Shown: positions 18,801-26,962 of the stretch, in pieces
Position numbering within the stretch: the first letter of the stretch is position 1
How the letters are laid out: every line of letters begins with the position of its first letter
DNA from: Candidatus Jettenia sp. AMX2
Lineage (GTDB): Bacteria; Planctomycetota; Brocadiia; Brocadiales; Brocadiaceae
Reading direction: 5' to 3'
NCBI GenBank assembly: GCA_030583665.1
Contig: CP129469.1
Coordinates: 2,719,043 to 2,783,042, forward strand
Length of the DNA stretch: 64,000 bases
The notes under the pieces: model-generated
Databases searched by the model: none
Told to the model about the DNA's origin: nothing
The model's input: the letters and a program-made list of their open reading frames with translations, nothing else
Position numbers and translations under genes: made by a program

Positions 18801-20171
18801 CTATAACACGGCTATACGTGTTGACCGATCCCAAACAACCGCATTATACTCTAATTCCAATTGATGTTTTTCTAACTTATTGCGAACAATTATTCCGTTA
18901 CATATTCCCAGTAATCCCCAGAATACGTGGCTATATGACAATCCATTATCAGTTAACCCAAACACCATAAAGCCAATTATCATCAGAAACGAAACTTTCG
19001 CAAAATCACATTCCTTGAAATTTTTTACTGCAAAAATGATCATCGTCAATAATACAATTAAAAAACCAAACCCTCCGAAAACTCCTGTTTCTGCAAACAT
19101 TTGCATATAATCCCCATGTGCAGCAATACCAGCTAGTTCCAAATAAGTTCCTAAACCACTGCCAAATACAGGATGTTCTTTGAAGATATCCAGTCCAAAT
19201 TGAAATAACTTCAATCTTCCTAGGGCAGAACTATCAACCGTAGTAGCCCGGGCGATAATCTGCCCCGACATTAATATAAAAATTACTCCTAAAGGAAAAA
19301 CAAATCTCATTATCTTTTTAGGCCTGAACAAATACAGAAAAAAGAGCATTTGGGAAAAAACAGCTATCCATGTTATTCTGGTAAAAGTCAAAAATATATT
19401 GATCAAAAATAAAATAACAATAATGCCATAGAAATACTTGTTTTCTTTCTTTTTCACATAAAAATAAAGGTACAACGGTAAAAAAATTAAGAGAGCGAAG
19501 GAATAAACTGATGGATGATAAAAAGTAGTCCGTATTCTATTGTAAATTTGGATGGCCTCATGATCATAAGCATCAAGATAAACTATATTTGATATGAAAC
19601 GATTATGGAAAATATTAAACCCGGTAACGTATTCAACTATTCCGTATGTCAGTAAAAAAATAAAGATGGCTGTAATGAATTTAAATATTTTCTTTTCAAC
19701 ATTTTTATCCTTAACAACAACAAAATAGGTTAATAAATAGAAGGAAAATCCCGAAAGTATCCTGGTTAATCCCCGGATGGATGCCGCCAGGTTTATGGTA
19801 AAAGGAGCCGTTAACAGTAAATATAGAGAAAAGAGAATTACCGGATAAATGATATTTTTATTCCAGTGGATTGATTTCATTTGGAGAAAATCTCTCATCT
19901 TAAAATAAAAAAATAGTATCATCGAAATATTAAGAATCCCAAGTAAATTAATACTCTGGTTTCCTGATAAAGAAAAACTCATTCTATTAGCGAAGCTGGA
20001 TAAAACAAGATATGCTATGAAATAAACATAGATAAACGCCGTTTCGCTCCGTAAAATAAGAATTACGCCCGCAATCATTAACAGCATGCCTATAGCGAGT
20101 TTGATGTCATATAAGAGGGACGCTGCAAGCAAAAGCGAAAGGAATGCTACCGCAAAAGTGTTCTTCTTCAT
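18801..20171 (-). CDS. O-antigen polymerase/ligase-family membrane protein (Wzy/WaaL type)
   Basis: 456 residues with about ten to twelve hydrophobic helices. The long periplasmic loop ends in HPVFGSGLGTYLELAGIAAHGDYMQMF, which fits the G-x-G-x-x-x...H-N/D pattern of the Wzy_C/O-antigen ligase family. Likely role: joining lipid-linked repeat units in the periplasm or ligating the polymer. It stands two bases from the GT2 gene upstream, so the two are translated from one message. No Wzx flippase is seen in the cluster, so either it lies elsewhere or another protein does this job. Confidence 0.82.
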   Translation of the reverse strand: MKKNTFAVAFLSLLLAASLLYDIKLAIGMLLMIAGVILILRSETAFIYVYFIAYLVLSSFANRMSFSLSGNQSINLLGILNISMILFFYFKMRDFLQMKSIHWNKNIIYPVILFSLYLLLTAPFTINLAASIRGLTRILSGFSFYLLTYFVVVKDKNVEKKIFKFITAIFIFLLTYGIVEYVTGFNIFHNRFISNIVYLDAYDHEAIQIYNRIRTTFYHPSVYSFALLIFLPLYLYFYVKKKENKYFYGIIVILFLINIFLTFTRITWIAVFSQMLFFLYLFRPKKIMRFVFPLGVIFILMSGQIIARATTVDSSALGRLKLFQFGLDIFKEHPVFGSGLGTYLELAGIAAHGDYMQMFAETGVFGGFGFLIVLLTMIIFAVKNFKECDFAKVSFLMIIGFMVFGLTDNGLSYSHVFWGLLGICNGIIVRNKLEKHQLELEYNAVVWDRSTRIAVL

Positions 20172-20173
20172 TT

Positions 20174-21052
20174 TTAAAAACCTTCCATAACTATTTTTCG
20201 AAAAATATGTATGATTCCCTTCAGATATTTTATATTGAGAGTTAAACAGAATGCCTTCAAAAAATTAAATAACGCATATTGTTTATTGTCTATAACATAT
20301 AAAAATATTTTTCCACGGTAAAAATAATGCTTCGCCCGTATTCCTTTTGGTAAATTGTTTATCTTATGTTTATCAAATATCTTATTATACCCGGTAATTA
20401 CTGCCAGTTTTTTATTAGTTATTCTTTCTGAATTTTTAGACCTCAAATATTTCACTAAAGGTTCAGCGTTAAAATCAAACGTACAAATTCTACTTAATCT
20501 CAGATATAAATCCCAATCCTGGCAACTCGGTAAAGTCTCATCAAAGCCCTCTATTTTTTTTAAATAACAAGTTTTTACAAGGATTGTTGAAGTTGTTCCA
20601 ATACTATTCCTTTCAAGCAGCTTAGAAAACAGATTGCCCTTATCTTTAGGAATCCTTTGCTCATTTATCTCTCCATATTCATTTACAACATAAAAACCGG
20701 TATAAGAAACGCCTAAAGTACCGTCTGATTCGGAAAATAGATTTAATTGTTTCTCAATTTTTTCCGGCAACCATTCATCGTCACTATCCAGAAAGGCTAT
20801 ATATTCTCCCCGTGCTATCTTTATTCCTGAATTTCTTGCAGCGCTTCCTCCCCGATTACTGGTATGTTTTATATATTGTAACCTGCCATCTTTAAAATTC
20901 TGCAATACCTTCATTGTATTATCAGTAGATTTATCATCGACAATAAGGATTTCAAGATTTTTATATGTCTGATTTAATACGCTCTGTAATGCCCGAACAA
21001 TTGTATGTTCTCTATTAAACGTAGGAATTACTACAGAAACTAATTTTTCCAT
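20174..21052 (-). CDS. GT2-family glycosyltransferase
   Basis: 292 residues with a GT-A fold. VSVVIPTFNREHTIVRALQS starts the nucleotide-binding region, LEILIVDDKSTDNT follows, and AFLDSDDEW carries the DxD-type metal site. LPSCQDWDLYLRLSR matches the ED/QDWD motif containing the catalytic-base aspartate of the family. The C-terminus is basic and hydrophobic and may contact the membrane. It is part of the minus-strand polysaccharide operon. Donor sugar unknown. Confidence 0.9.
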   Translation of the reverse strand: MEKLVSVVIPTFNREHTIVRALQSVLNQTYKNLEILIVDDKSTDNTMKVLQNFKDGRLQYIKHTSNRGGSAARNSGIKIARGEYIAFLDSDDEWLPEKIEKQLNLFSESDGTLGVSYTGFYVVNEYGEINEQRIPKDKGNLFSKLLERNSIGTTSTILVKTCYLKKIEGFDETLPSCQDWDLYLRLSRICTFDFNAEPLVKYLRSKNSERITNKKLAVITGYNKIFDKHKINNLPKGIRAKHYFYRGKIFLYVIDNKQYALFNFLKAFCLTLNIKYLKGIIHIFRKIVMEGF

Positions 21053-21231
21053 ATCTCAATCAGCCTGTGATCTATTTTAATTTTTTCATTAAAATCTTCA
21101 AATATTTATTAAACTCCCCGACATAGTATTTGGCATAAGGGTTTCGTATGGTAATTTATAGCAAAAAAACTTTAATATCGACATTTTTACGAAAACATAA
21201 TAATAAAACCTTCCCAATTCTAACATCTTTC

Positions 21232-22131
21232 TTACCAATCCAGATTAAACATTTTATTCAATTTTGATATTTCGTTTTCAAAAAGCTTTTTTAAATAATC
21301 CCTGTGAATCTCTGGCATTTCTTTTTCGGGAGTTGAATTTATTACGGTCTCGCTAAATCTGGCAATAACCTTCTCATTACATCGCACTTCGAGAAACTTA
21401 AAGATTCTCATCAATAAATCTTTAGGATTTTTTATAATATCGTCAAAAACGCCAATAAAGAAATTTTCCTGCTTAATATATTTATTCCACATTTCTATAA
21501 TTTCTGTATATTTACCACAACGCAGTATATACTCATCGTTATAAAAATTTTCAAAATCCGAAAATTTGATTTCAGGAAAAGATTTTCTTTGCCATTTTAA
21601 TAAATCTTTCTTTGCATGTGACCATGCCCGGTCGATAGGATTGCGAATGAGCATAATAATTTTTATGTCCGGATTTAAAACTACAATCTCATTGATTAAA
21701 CACTCCTCCATCGCTGCATAAGAGGCGGTAGATTCACCCATTACACGCGAATGAAAGCATTTTATCAAATTCATATTGCCAACTTCCAGTCTCTTGAATG
21801 TCATAAAGTTCTTAATATTATATTTTAAATACGTTAGTATCACATTTGATATCCTGGGAGAAAATTTATTTGAATACCACTCAAGCCTGTCTGAGGTATA
21901 CATGTCCTCTTTTCTCTTTTTAATAAGTGCATTAAAAAAAAAGAATTCCTTTTGAAATGGTATAAATATTTGTGGATTAATTACTAAATTATTAGAAAGC
22001 CAGGTTGTTCCTGTCCTCTGTGGACCTATAATTAAAAAATCGGGGAAATAATATGTACCCTCTTTTAAACCTTTTTTATTAATATATTTTAATTTCGGGA
22101 GTATTTCATCGGTAAGTTGTATTTTCGCCAT
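21232..22131 (-). CDS. PAPS-dependent sulfotransferase
   Basis: 299 residues. The 5'-phosphosulfate-binding loop is FLIIGPQRTGTTWL-like (GPQRTGTTWLSNN near residue 33), and the 3'-phosphate motif is IMLIRNPIDRAWSH (about residue 160). Both are hallmarks of sulfotransferases that use 3'-phosphoadenylyl sulfate. With a second sulfotransferase next door, this suggests that the polymer from this cluster carries sulfate groups. The acceptor sugar is not known. A MITE-like element sits just upstream of the ribosome binding site (GGAG). Confidence 0.88.
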   Translation of the reverse strand: MAKIQLTDEILPKLKYINKKGLKEGTYYFPDFLIIGPQRTGTTWLSNNLVINPQIFIPFQKEFFFFNALIKKRKEDMYTSDRLEWYSNKFSPRISNVILTYLKYNIKNFMTFKRLEVGNMNLIKCFHSRVMGESTASYAAMEECLINEIVVLNPDIKIIMLIRNPIDRAWSHAKKDLLKWQRKSFPEIKFSDFENFYNDEYILRCGKYTEIIEMWNKYIKQENFFIGVFDDIIKNPKDLLMRIFKFLEVRCNEKVIARFSETVINSTPEKEMPEIHRDYLKKLFENEISKLNKMFNLDW

Positions 22132-22153
22132 TTATATTCTCCAACTAAATCTC

Positions 22154-22290
22154 ATATATCCGACATTCGAGAGGTTTTTATATCTCTTGTAATTTCAAAG
22201 GCTTATGAAACTGATATTTTATTGTTTAATTAGTTAAATCATTAAATAACAATGACTTAACAATTAGACTTCTCGAATGTCAGATATATT
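22154..22290. mobile_element. MITE-like element, 137 bp, between two sulfotransferase genes
   Basis: The ends form inverted repeats of about 20 bp: ATATATCCGACATTCGAGAG on the left matches AATATATCTGACATTCGAGA on the reverse of the right end. The flanks both read AATCTC (22148-22153 and 22291-22296), consistent with a 6-bp target-site duplication. The interior is AT-rich without a gene. It lies in the leader of the gene at 22131 and so could affect its expression. Confidence 0.6.
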
Positions 22291-22370
22291 AATCTCCTTA
22301 TATTAAGATTATTGTTTCATACTCAACGCAATTTGCCAATTTCTAGCCATTTTTAAATTATATACTTAAC

Positions 22371-22460
22371 TTCGTTCAGACGTTGTCCTGAAAACTTAAG
22401 ATTTTTTGGCTTCACCTCAGAATAATACAAAACGAAGGAATGACTATGCTTATCATTCTG
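22371..22460 (-). repeat. Dispersed repeat, copy 2 (inverted relative to 13039-13129)
   Basis: Reverse complement of this stretch aligns with 13039-13129 through shared blocks including CATTCCTTCGTTTTGT and ACAACGTCTG. It is intergenic. The rest of 22291-22634 shows no gene. Confidence 0.55.
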
Positions 22461-22634
22461 AGGGATTGTCATGAGCAGAGCAGAAAGAATAGGAATAAAG
22501 TTCTGACAAAATCAGTCAGGGCAAAAAAAATTGGAAGGATAACATATTATACTCCCTTTGCCATATCCTCTAAACCCAAAGTTTTCAAATCAAATGGCAA
22601 AAAAATCGCTCAAAATTCTTCTTTTATCACCTGC

Positions 22635-23531
22635 TTAAAACTTATCTACCCAATGTTTCAAATTTCTATTTATCAAATTTTGTAATTTTAAGGTATCTTC
22701 CTTAAAAATATCAATCAGTACATTTTTTGCAGAATTATCCAGTTTCGTTTTATATAAAATCTTTTTGTAGATTTTATCTCTTAACAATATAAATTTGAAT
22801 TTATACTTATCGGGTATCACAGATTTAAAATATCCGTTTAATCTATTTATTATTTTAACAAGCATTTCAGACTTGGGTATGCCTGAAGGATTCACCACTG
22901 CCTCGTATTTGACATTATAATTTGGGTCAACATCTAGAAAATTAAATAAATCCTTAATTACTCCACCTGTATCCTTTATTAAATCTTCAAAAAGATATAT
23001 TCTCATATAACGAAACTCATTTAGGTATGATTTCACCATGTCATGGTACATTCCTTGCTTTATGTAATCTCTTTCTTTTTTATTAATAGCTTCCATAAAA
23101 GAAAAATTCTCGCGGTTGAGTTTCTTAAAAAAAAGCCAATGCGAATAAGCCCTTTCTGCAGGATTTCTAAGTATTGCAATAATTTTTAATTTCTTGTATT
23201 TTTCTCCGTATACTTCTTTTAAATTGGGTATTACTAAATCATATCGATACAAATAATTTGGGGATGCCTCACCTACTATTTGTCCTTCTTTTGCCTTTTT
23301 AAAAAGATTTATATAGTCCTCAATCGTAAAGACTATATTGTTACCAACAGAATTTAAGTGGCTTTTCTGAATACCTTTGTAGTAGAAAAAACGTGGTTCC
23401 TTAACTGTTGGCATGAAAATTTTTGGATGTTGTTTCAGGTAATAATACAAAGAAGTCGTTCCGCACTTTGCAGCACCTATAATGAAAAAATCAGGCAGAT
23501 TAACTCTTTTCCCATCTAAATCCACAATCAT
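22635..23531 (-). CDS. PAPS-dependent sulfotransferase
   Basis: I prefer the Met that starts IVDLDGKRVNLPDFFIIG, ten codons inside the open frame, because the family begins close to the PAPS loop. The PAPS-binding loop is FFIIGAAKCGTTSLYYYL and the 3'-phosphate motif is IAILRNPAERAYSHWLFF. GEASPNYLY is another family feature. It differs clearly from the sulfotransferase next to it, so the two probably act on different positions or sugars. About 300 residues, normal for the family. Confidence 0.88.
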   Translation of the reverse strand: MIVDLDGKRVNLPDFFIIGAAKCGTTSLYYYLKQHPKIFMPTVKEPRFFYYKGIQKSHLNSVGNNIVFTIEDYINLFKKAKEGQIVGEASPNYLYRYDLVIPNLKEVYGEKYKKLKIIAILRNPAERAYSHWLFFKKLNRENFSFMEAINKKERDYIKQGMYHDMVKSYLNEFRYMRIYLFEDLIKDTGGVIKDLFNFLDVDPNYNVKYEAVVNPSGIPKSEMLVKIINRLNGYFKSVIPDKYKFKFILLRDKIYKKILYKTKLDNSAKNVLIDIFKEDTLKLQNLINRNLKHWVDKF

Positions 23532-23676
23532 TACTAACCCCCAAAATAGAACAACCTGCACTTACAACAAAAAAGAGATCGTCAAAAAAATACCTGTTAA
23601 AAGCAATGGTCATGAAGCGCATGTAACTCAAAAACAAAATTTCCAACTTTTCTCCTCTCTCAATTTTATCAAGAAA

Positions 23677-25392
23677 CTAAAATCTTTCATAAATCATCTT
23701 TGGAATTGCATAGGTACGATTTTTCAAGACAACACCAATCAGATTGGCCTTTTTATGTTTTAAAGGTGAAATCAGTGTTTTAATCGTATGATGACGGGTC
23801 TTCCCCTCATTGATAACAAGGGCAACCCCATCCAGGTGCGGGCTAAGGACGCAGGCATCTTTAAAGTTCTTTAAGCTTGCATAATCAACGAGAACAAACT
23901 CATACTCTTCTTTGGCGATCTTCATTACATTAAGCATGCTGGTAGAATCCAAAAGCGGGGTAGGATTCAACGAAGTGCTACCTGAAGGCAATACCGTTAA
24001 ATTTGAACTTATAACCCGAACCGCTTTTTCCAAGGGTATCTTCCCTTCGAGCACGTTTGCAAGGCCCCCATTCTCCGAAATATTAAAAAGCCTGTTGATT
24101 TTTGACGGAGACCTTAAGTTCACATCAATTACCATCACCTTATGACCAGCCTTGTTTGATAGAAAATTCGCAATATTGGCAGTAATGCTGGAAGATCCGT
24201 CTGACGGCGAAGCTGCAGTTATCAAAACGGATTTCAGGTTTTTGTCCTTCATTAAGAGATAGAGCTGATCAGAAAGGTTCTGATAGGGTTGAAGCAATGA
24301 AGCATTCCTCTTTGAGTCTTTAATCAGTACGCCATCCCTAAACCCCTTTTTGGGTATGCAGCCCAAGAGCGGCAAGTTGAGAAATGTCTCTACATCCTGT
24401 GGAGATTTAAATGTATGATCTATATACTCAAAACCAAAGGCAAGAATAACCCCTAAAAACAGACTCATGCTGATGGCAAGCGGCAGCATAACCTGTTTGC
24501 TCCTACCAATTGGTTGAGAGGGTACTTTGGCCTGCTCAATAATCTTGACACTTGCGGGACCAATCGCCTCTATCGCCGGAAGTGTCCCTCCGGTAAGGTT
24601 TCTGGTCATCTGATCGATCGCATTTTCTAATTGCACTATAACGGGGTGTTTTTCTCCATATTGCAACTGGAATTCCGCCATTTGCTGTTCCAGATCAAAA
24701 ATAACATAGGAACGGCTCACTACGTTGGCAATCGTTGCAGCCGCAATGGGACTAAAGTCCCTGACATTTATGGTAAACAAATCCGTATTTTCTATTGGTA
24801 TTACCTCAATCCTGCTTCTTAACCCTTCAACTGCCCACCGGAAGGCATCTGACTGCCATGATACTTCTCCCCCATCATATAATTCCGTACCATGCATTCC
24901 GCCTCCGGAAAGAGATGTTTGTTCTTTTTCGGGTTCAATATGTACCGGATCGGCCTCTCCTTCAGAAATACTTCTTCTCAAATCTGTTAGCCAGGCAGTA
25001 ACACGCGCCGGATCAACCTGCTTTTTCGCCATGCTTCGTCTTAAATCTATCCACCAGGCCTTAAGCGGAGAGCAAAAATATTTTTCATAATCGGACGGGC
25101 GTTCGTCGAGTTTAAGCGTCCTGACGGCACGTTCAATTACCGGGTTTGATACCACGATCTCACTCTGTGTAGTAGTTATCTTTCCACCGCGGCCCAGCCG
25201 GGTATAATAAGGAGATATGGTAGGTTTTTCTGCCGTAATAAGCATTTTCACCTGGGATTCATACATCGGCGTCTTAAGTTCCAGCCCGATGATGGTAACC
25301 ACTATTACGGTAATAAATGTAGTTATTATAATTGCCTTATGCCTGAATATAATCCTTAAATAATCCCGTAAGGTACTTCCTGGTAGATTCAA
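23677..25392 (-). CDS. Wzc-like polysaccharide co-polymerase with degenerate tyrosine-kinase domain
   Basis: 571 residues. The start is TTG with a strong AGGAGG eight bases upstream. A Wzz-type chain-length domain (membrane helix at about 14-35, periplasmic region, second helix at about 300-325) precedes a cytoplasmic BY-kinase-like domain. In active BY-kinases the P-loop reads G-x-G-K-S/T; here residues 395-404 read SPSDGSSSIT, without the lysine. The second Walker-like strand is VMVIDVNLRSP, with Asn where an acidic residue is usual. The C-terminus has only two tyrosines and no tyrosine cluster. It probably still controls polymer length together with the Wza-like protein 13 bases upstream, but is unlikely to phosphorylate by the standard mechanism. 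Confidence 0.85.
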   Translation of the reverse strand: MNLPGSTLRDYLRIIFRHKAIIITTFITVIVVTIIGLELKTPMYESQVKMLITAEKPTISPYYTRLGRGGKITTTQSEIVVSNPVIERAVRTLKLDERPSDYEKYFCSPLKAWWIDLRRSMAKKQVDPARVTAWLTDLRRSISEGEADPVHIEPEKEQTSLSGGGMHGTELYDGGEVSWQSDAFRWAVEGLRSRIEVIPIENTDLFTINVRDFSPIAAATIANVVSRSYVIFDLEQQMAEFQLQYGEKHPVIVQLENAIDQMTRNLTGGTLPAIEAIGPASVKIIEQAKVPSQPIGRSKQVMLPLAISMSLFLGVILAFGFEYIDHTFKSPQDVETFLNLPLLGCIPKKGFRDGVLIKDSKRNASLLQPYQNLSDQLYLLMKDKNLKSVLITAASPSDGSSSITANIANFLSNKAGHKVMVIDVNLRSPSKINRLFNISENGGLANVLEGKIPLEKAVRVISSNLTVLPSGSTSLNPTPLLDSTSMLNVMKIAKEEYEFVLVDYASLKNFKDACVLSPHLDGVALVINEGKTRHHTIKTLISPLKHKKANLIGVVLKNRTYAIPKMIYERF

Positions 25393-25404
25393 CTCTGTAT
25401 CCTC

Positions 25405-26256
25405 CTAAAGAATGCCTTCTGATACTATTACGATATCTCCCGATTCTAAACGGACATCTTTGCCAATATCACCTCTCATGGCGCTTCTCATATCCACCAC
25501 GATATTTTCATATTCCGTTTTGTTCGGAACGGTCCGCAATATTCTCACCCGGCTAGGAGAACCATATTTCGTAAATCCACCGGCAAAGGATATCGCCCTC
25601 AGGACAGTCATATTATCCTCAAGCGCAAATTTACCGGGCCTGGCAACTTCACCATAGACAAAAAACTCTTTGTTGCGTTCAACAACGATGATATCCTCAT
25701 CCTCAACAGGCACATCACCGTTCATATGACTGAGCATTGTATTTCTGAGATCAATATCGATTTCTCTATACCCGCGTCCGCCCTTCTGTTGCCGTCTTAG
25801 TTTTATCCTGCCATAAAGACCATCAGGAGTAATACCCCCTGCCGTTGAAATAGCCTTTATCACGGTCATGTAGCCTTCCAGGGTATACCTTCCCGGACTT
25901 CTCACCTCACCATATACATAGAATTTCATACTCTCAAACTTTGACATGGTAACAGATACCACGGGGTGTTTTATGTAACTGGAGAGCCTGTTTGTAATCT
26001 CATTCTTTACCTCTGCCAAGGTTAAATCCTTTACTTTAATCGTGCCAATGTAAGGAAAAGATATTGAACCATCTGAAGTAACAGGCGCTTTGGTCATAAG
26101 CTCACTATGATTCAGCACACTTATATCAAGCACGTCTCCAAAGCCAACTTTATATTGCCGTTGCTCGTCTCCCCTAAGTTCATAAGTATAACCTGGCAGG
26201 AAAGCTATAAAGACAGTAAGGTATATGAATACAACCGTAAATATTTTTTTTATCAT
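25405..26256 (-). CDS. Wza-like polysaccharide export protein with SLBB domains
   Basis: I take the internal Met of MIKKIFTVVFIYLTV as the start because AAGGTGG lies just upstream; the open frame extends 17 codons further. It has a signal peptide (about 20 residues). The Poly_export domain begins YKVGFGDVLDISVLNHSEL and continues to VSVTMSKFES. Two SLBB units follow: KFYVYGEVRSPGRYTLEG and FFVYGEVARPGKFALEDN, each leading into an A-I-S-x-A-GG loop. No lipobox cysteine is evident, unlike E. coli Wza. The family forms the outer-membrane channel for capsule or exopolysaccharide. First gene of the 12-26 kb minus-strand cluster. Confidence 0.9.
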   Translation of the reverse strand: MIKKIFTVVFIYLTVFIAFLPGYTYELRGDEQRQYKVGFGDVLDISVLNHSELMTKAPVTSDGSISFPYIGTIKVKDLTLAEVKNEITNRLSSYIKHPVVSVTMSKFESMKFYVYGEVRSPGRYTLEGYMTVIKAISTAGGITPDGLYGRIKLRRQQKGGRGYREIDIDLRNTMLSHMNGDVPVEDEDIIVVERNKEFFVYGEVARPGKFALEDNMTVLRAISFAGGFTKYGSPSRVRILRTVPNKTEYENIVVDMRSAMRGDIGKDVRLESGDIVIVSEGIL

Positions 26257-26962
26257 CTTTGCCACCTTTTTTAATTTAGATAATATCGAAATTTCCATTT
26301 TATCCATACTGATTGGAAGTAGAACAAGTTAGGCTGCCTTTGGCAGCGACTTTTTAAATACACGACAAATGTTGGTTAAAAACAACCCCCTTACCCCTTT
26401 TATTAAGGGGGATTCAGGGGGGTTGTCTGGCATGCTATAATACAAACTTTGAAATTCCTACACATTAGGTTAAGGTATAAACCACCTTTTGGGAACCTGA
26501 AAAGCTCTGTTAAGAGCAGCATATTAACAAAATGAGAATTTTCATTCTTTGAATTGATAAAAGTACTCTTATTATCGACAACATCTGATTATTATTTATA
26601 TCTTTTCTGAAAGTTTTAAGAAATAGTTTGGGGAAAGCTTAACATATGTCAAACTTTGAGTTTTACAGGCTTGCATAGTTTGGTGCGATGTATCTATTCT
26701 TACTTGTATATAGTAGATGCTTGTATTCGTAATTATCCAGGATTTTTGATAACAAATTTAATGTATTTTATAAACATTACAAGGTAAAAACAAGCAATTT
26801 CTCGCATGTATTGAATGTAAGTGTTTCAATGAAACACCCCCCTGCCATCAAAAAATATATGAGTTTTCTGTATGAATAGAGAGATTGACGCTCTCTTGTA
26901 AACGATAACTACCGGCCGTAATAATCTATACAAGCGTCTCAATGTCTGAAATTGTCGTGTTA
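26257..26962. other. Intergenic region upstream of the exopolysaccharide operon
   Basis: About 700 bases without a gene. It holds a short hairpin (GCTGCC-TTT-GGCAGC, 26333-26347), the inverted repeat at 26381-26426 and a variant of the GAAATTCCTA(T/C)ACA motif at 26451-26464. The promoter for the export genes probably lies here, but I cannot place it with confidence. Confidence 0.4.
26381..26426. repeat. Inverted repeat ACAACCCCCTTA...TTAAGGGGGATTCAGGGGGGTTGT
   Basis: The arms AACAACCCCC and GGGGGGTTGT, together with inner CCCCTTT/AAGGGG pairs, form an imperfect hairpin. This resembles a dispersed genomic repeat rather than a terminator. Confidence 0.5.
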
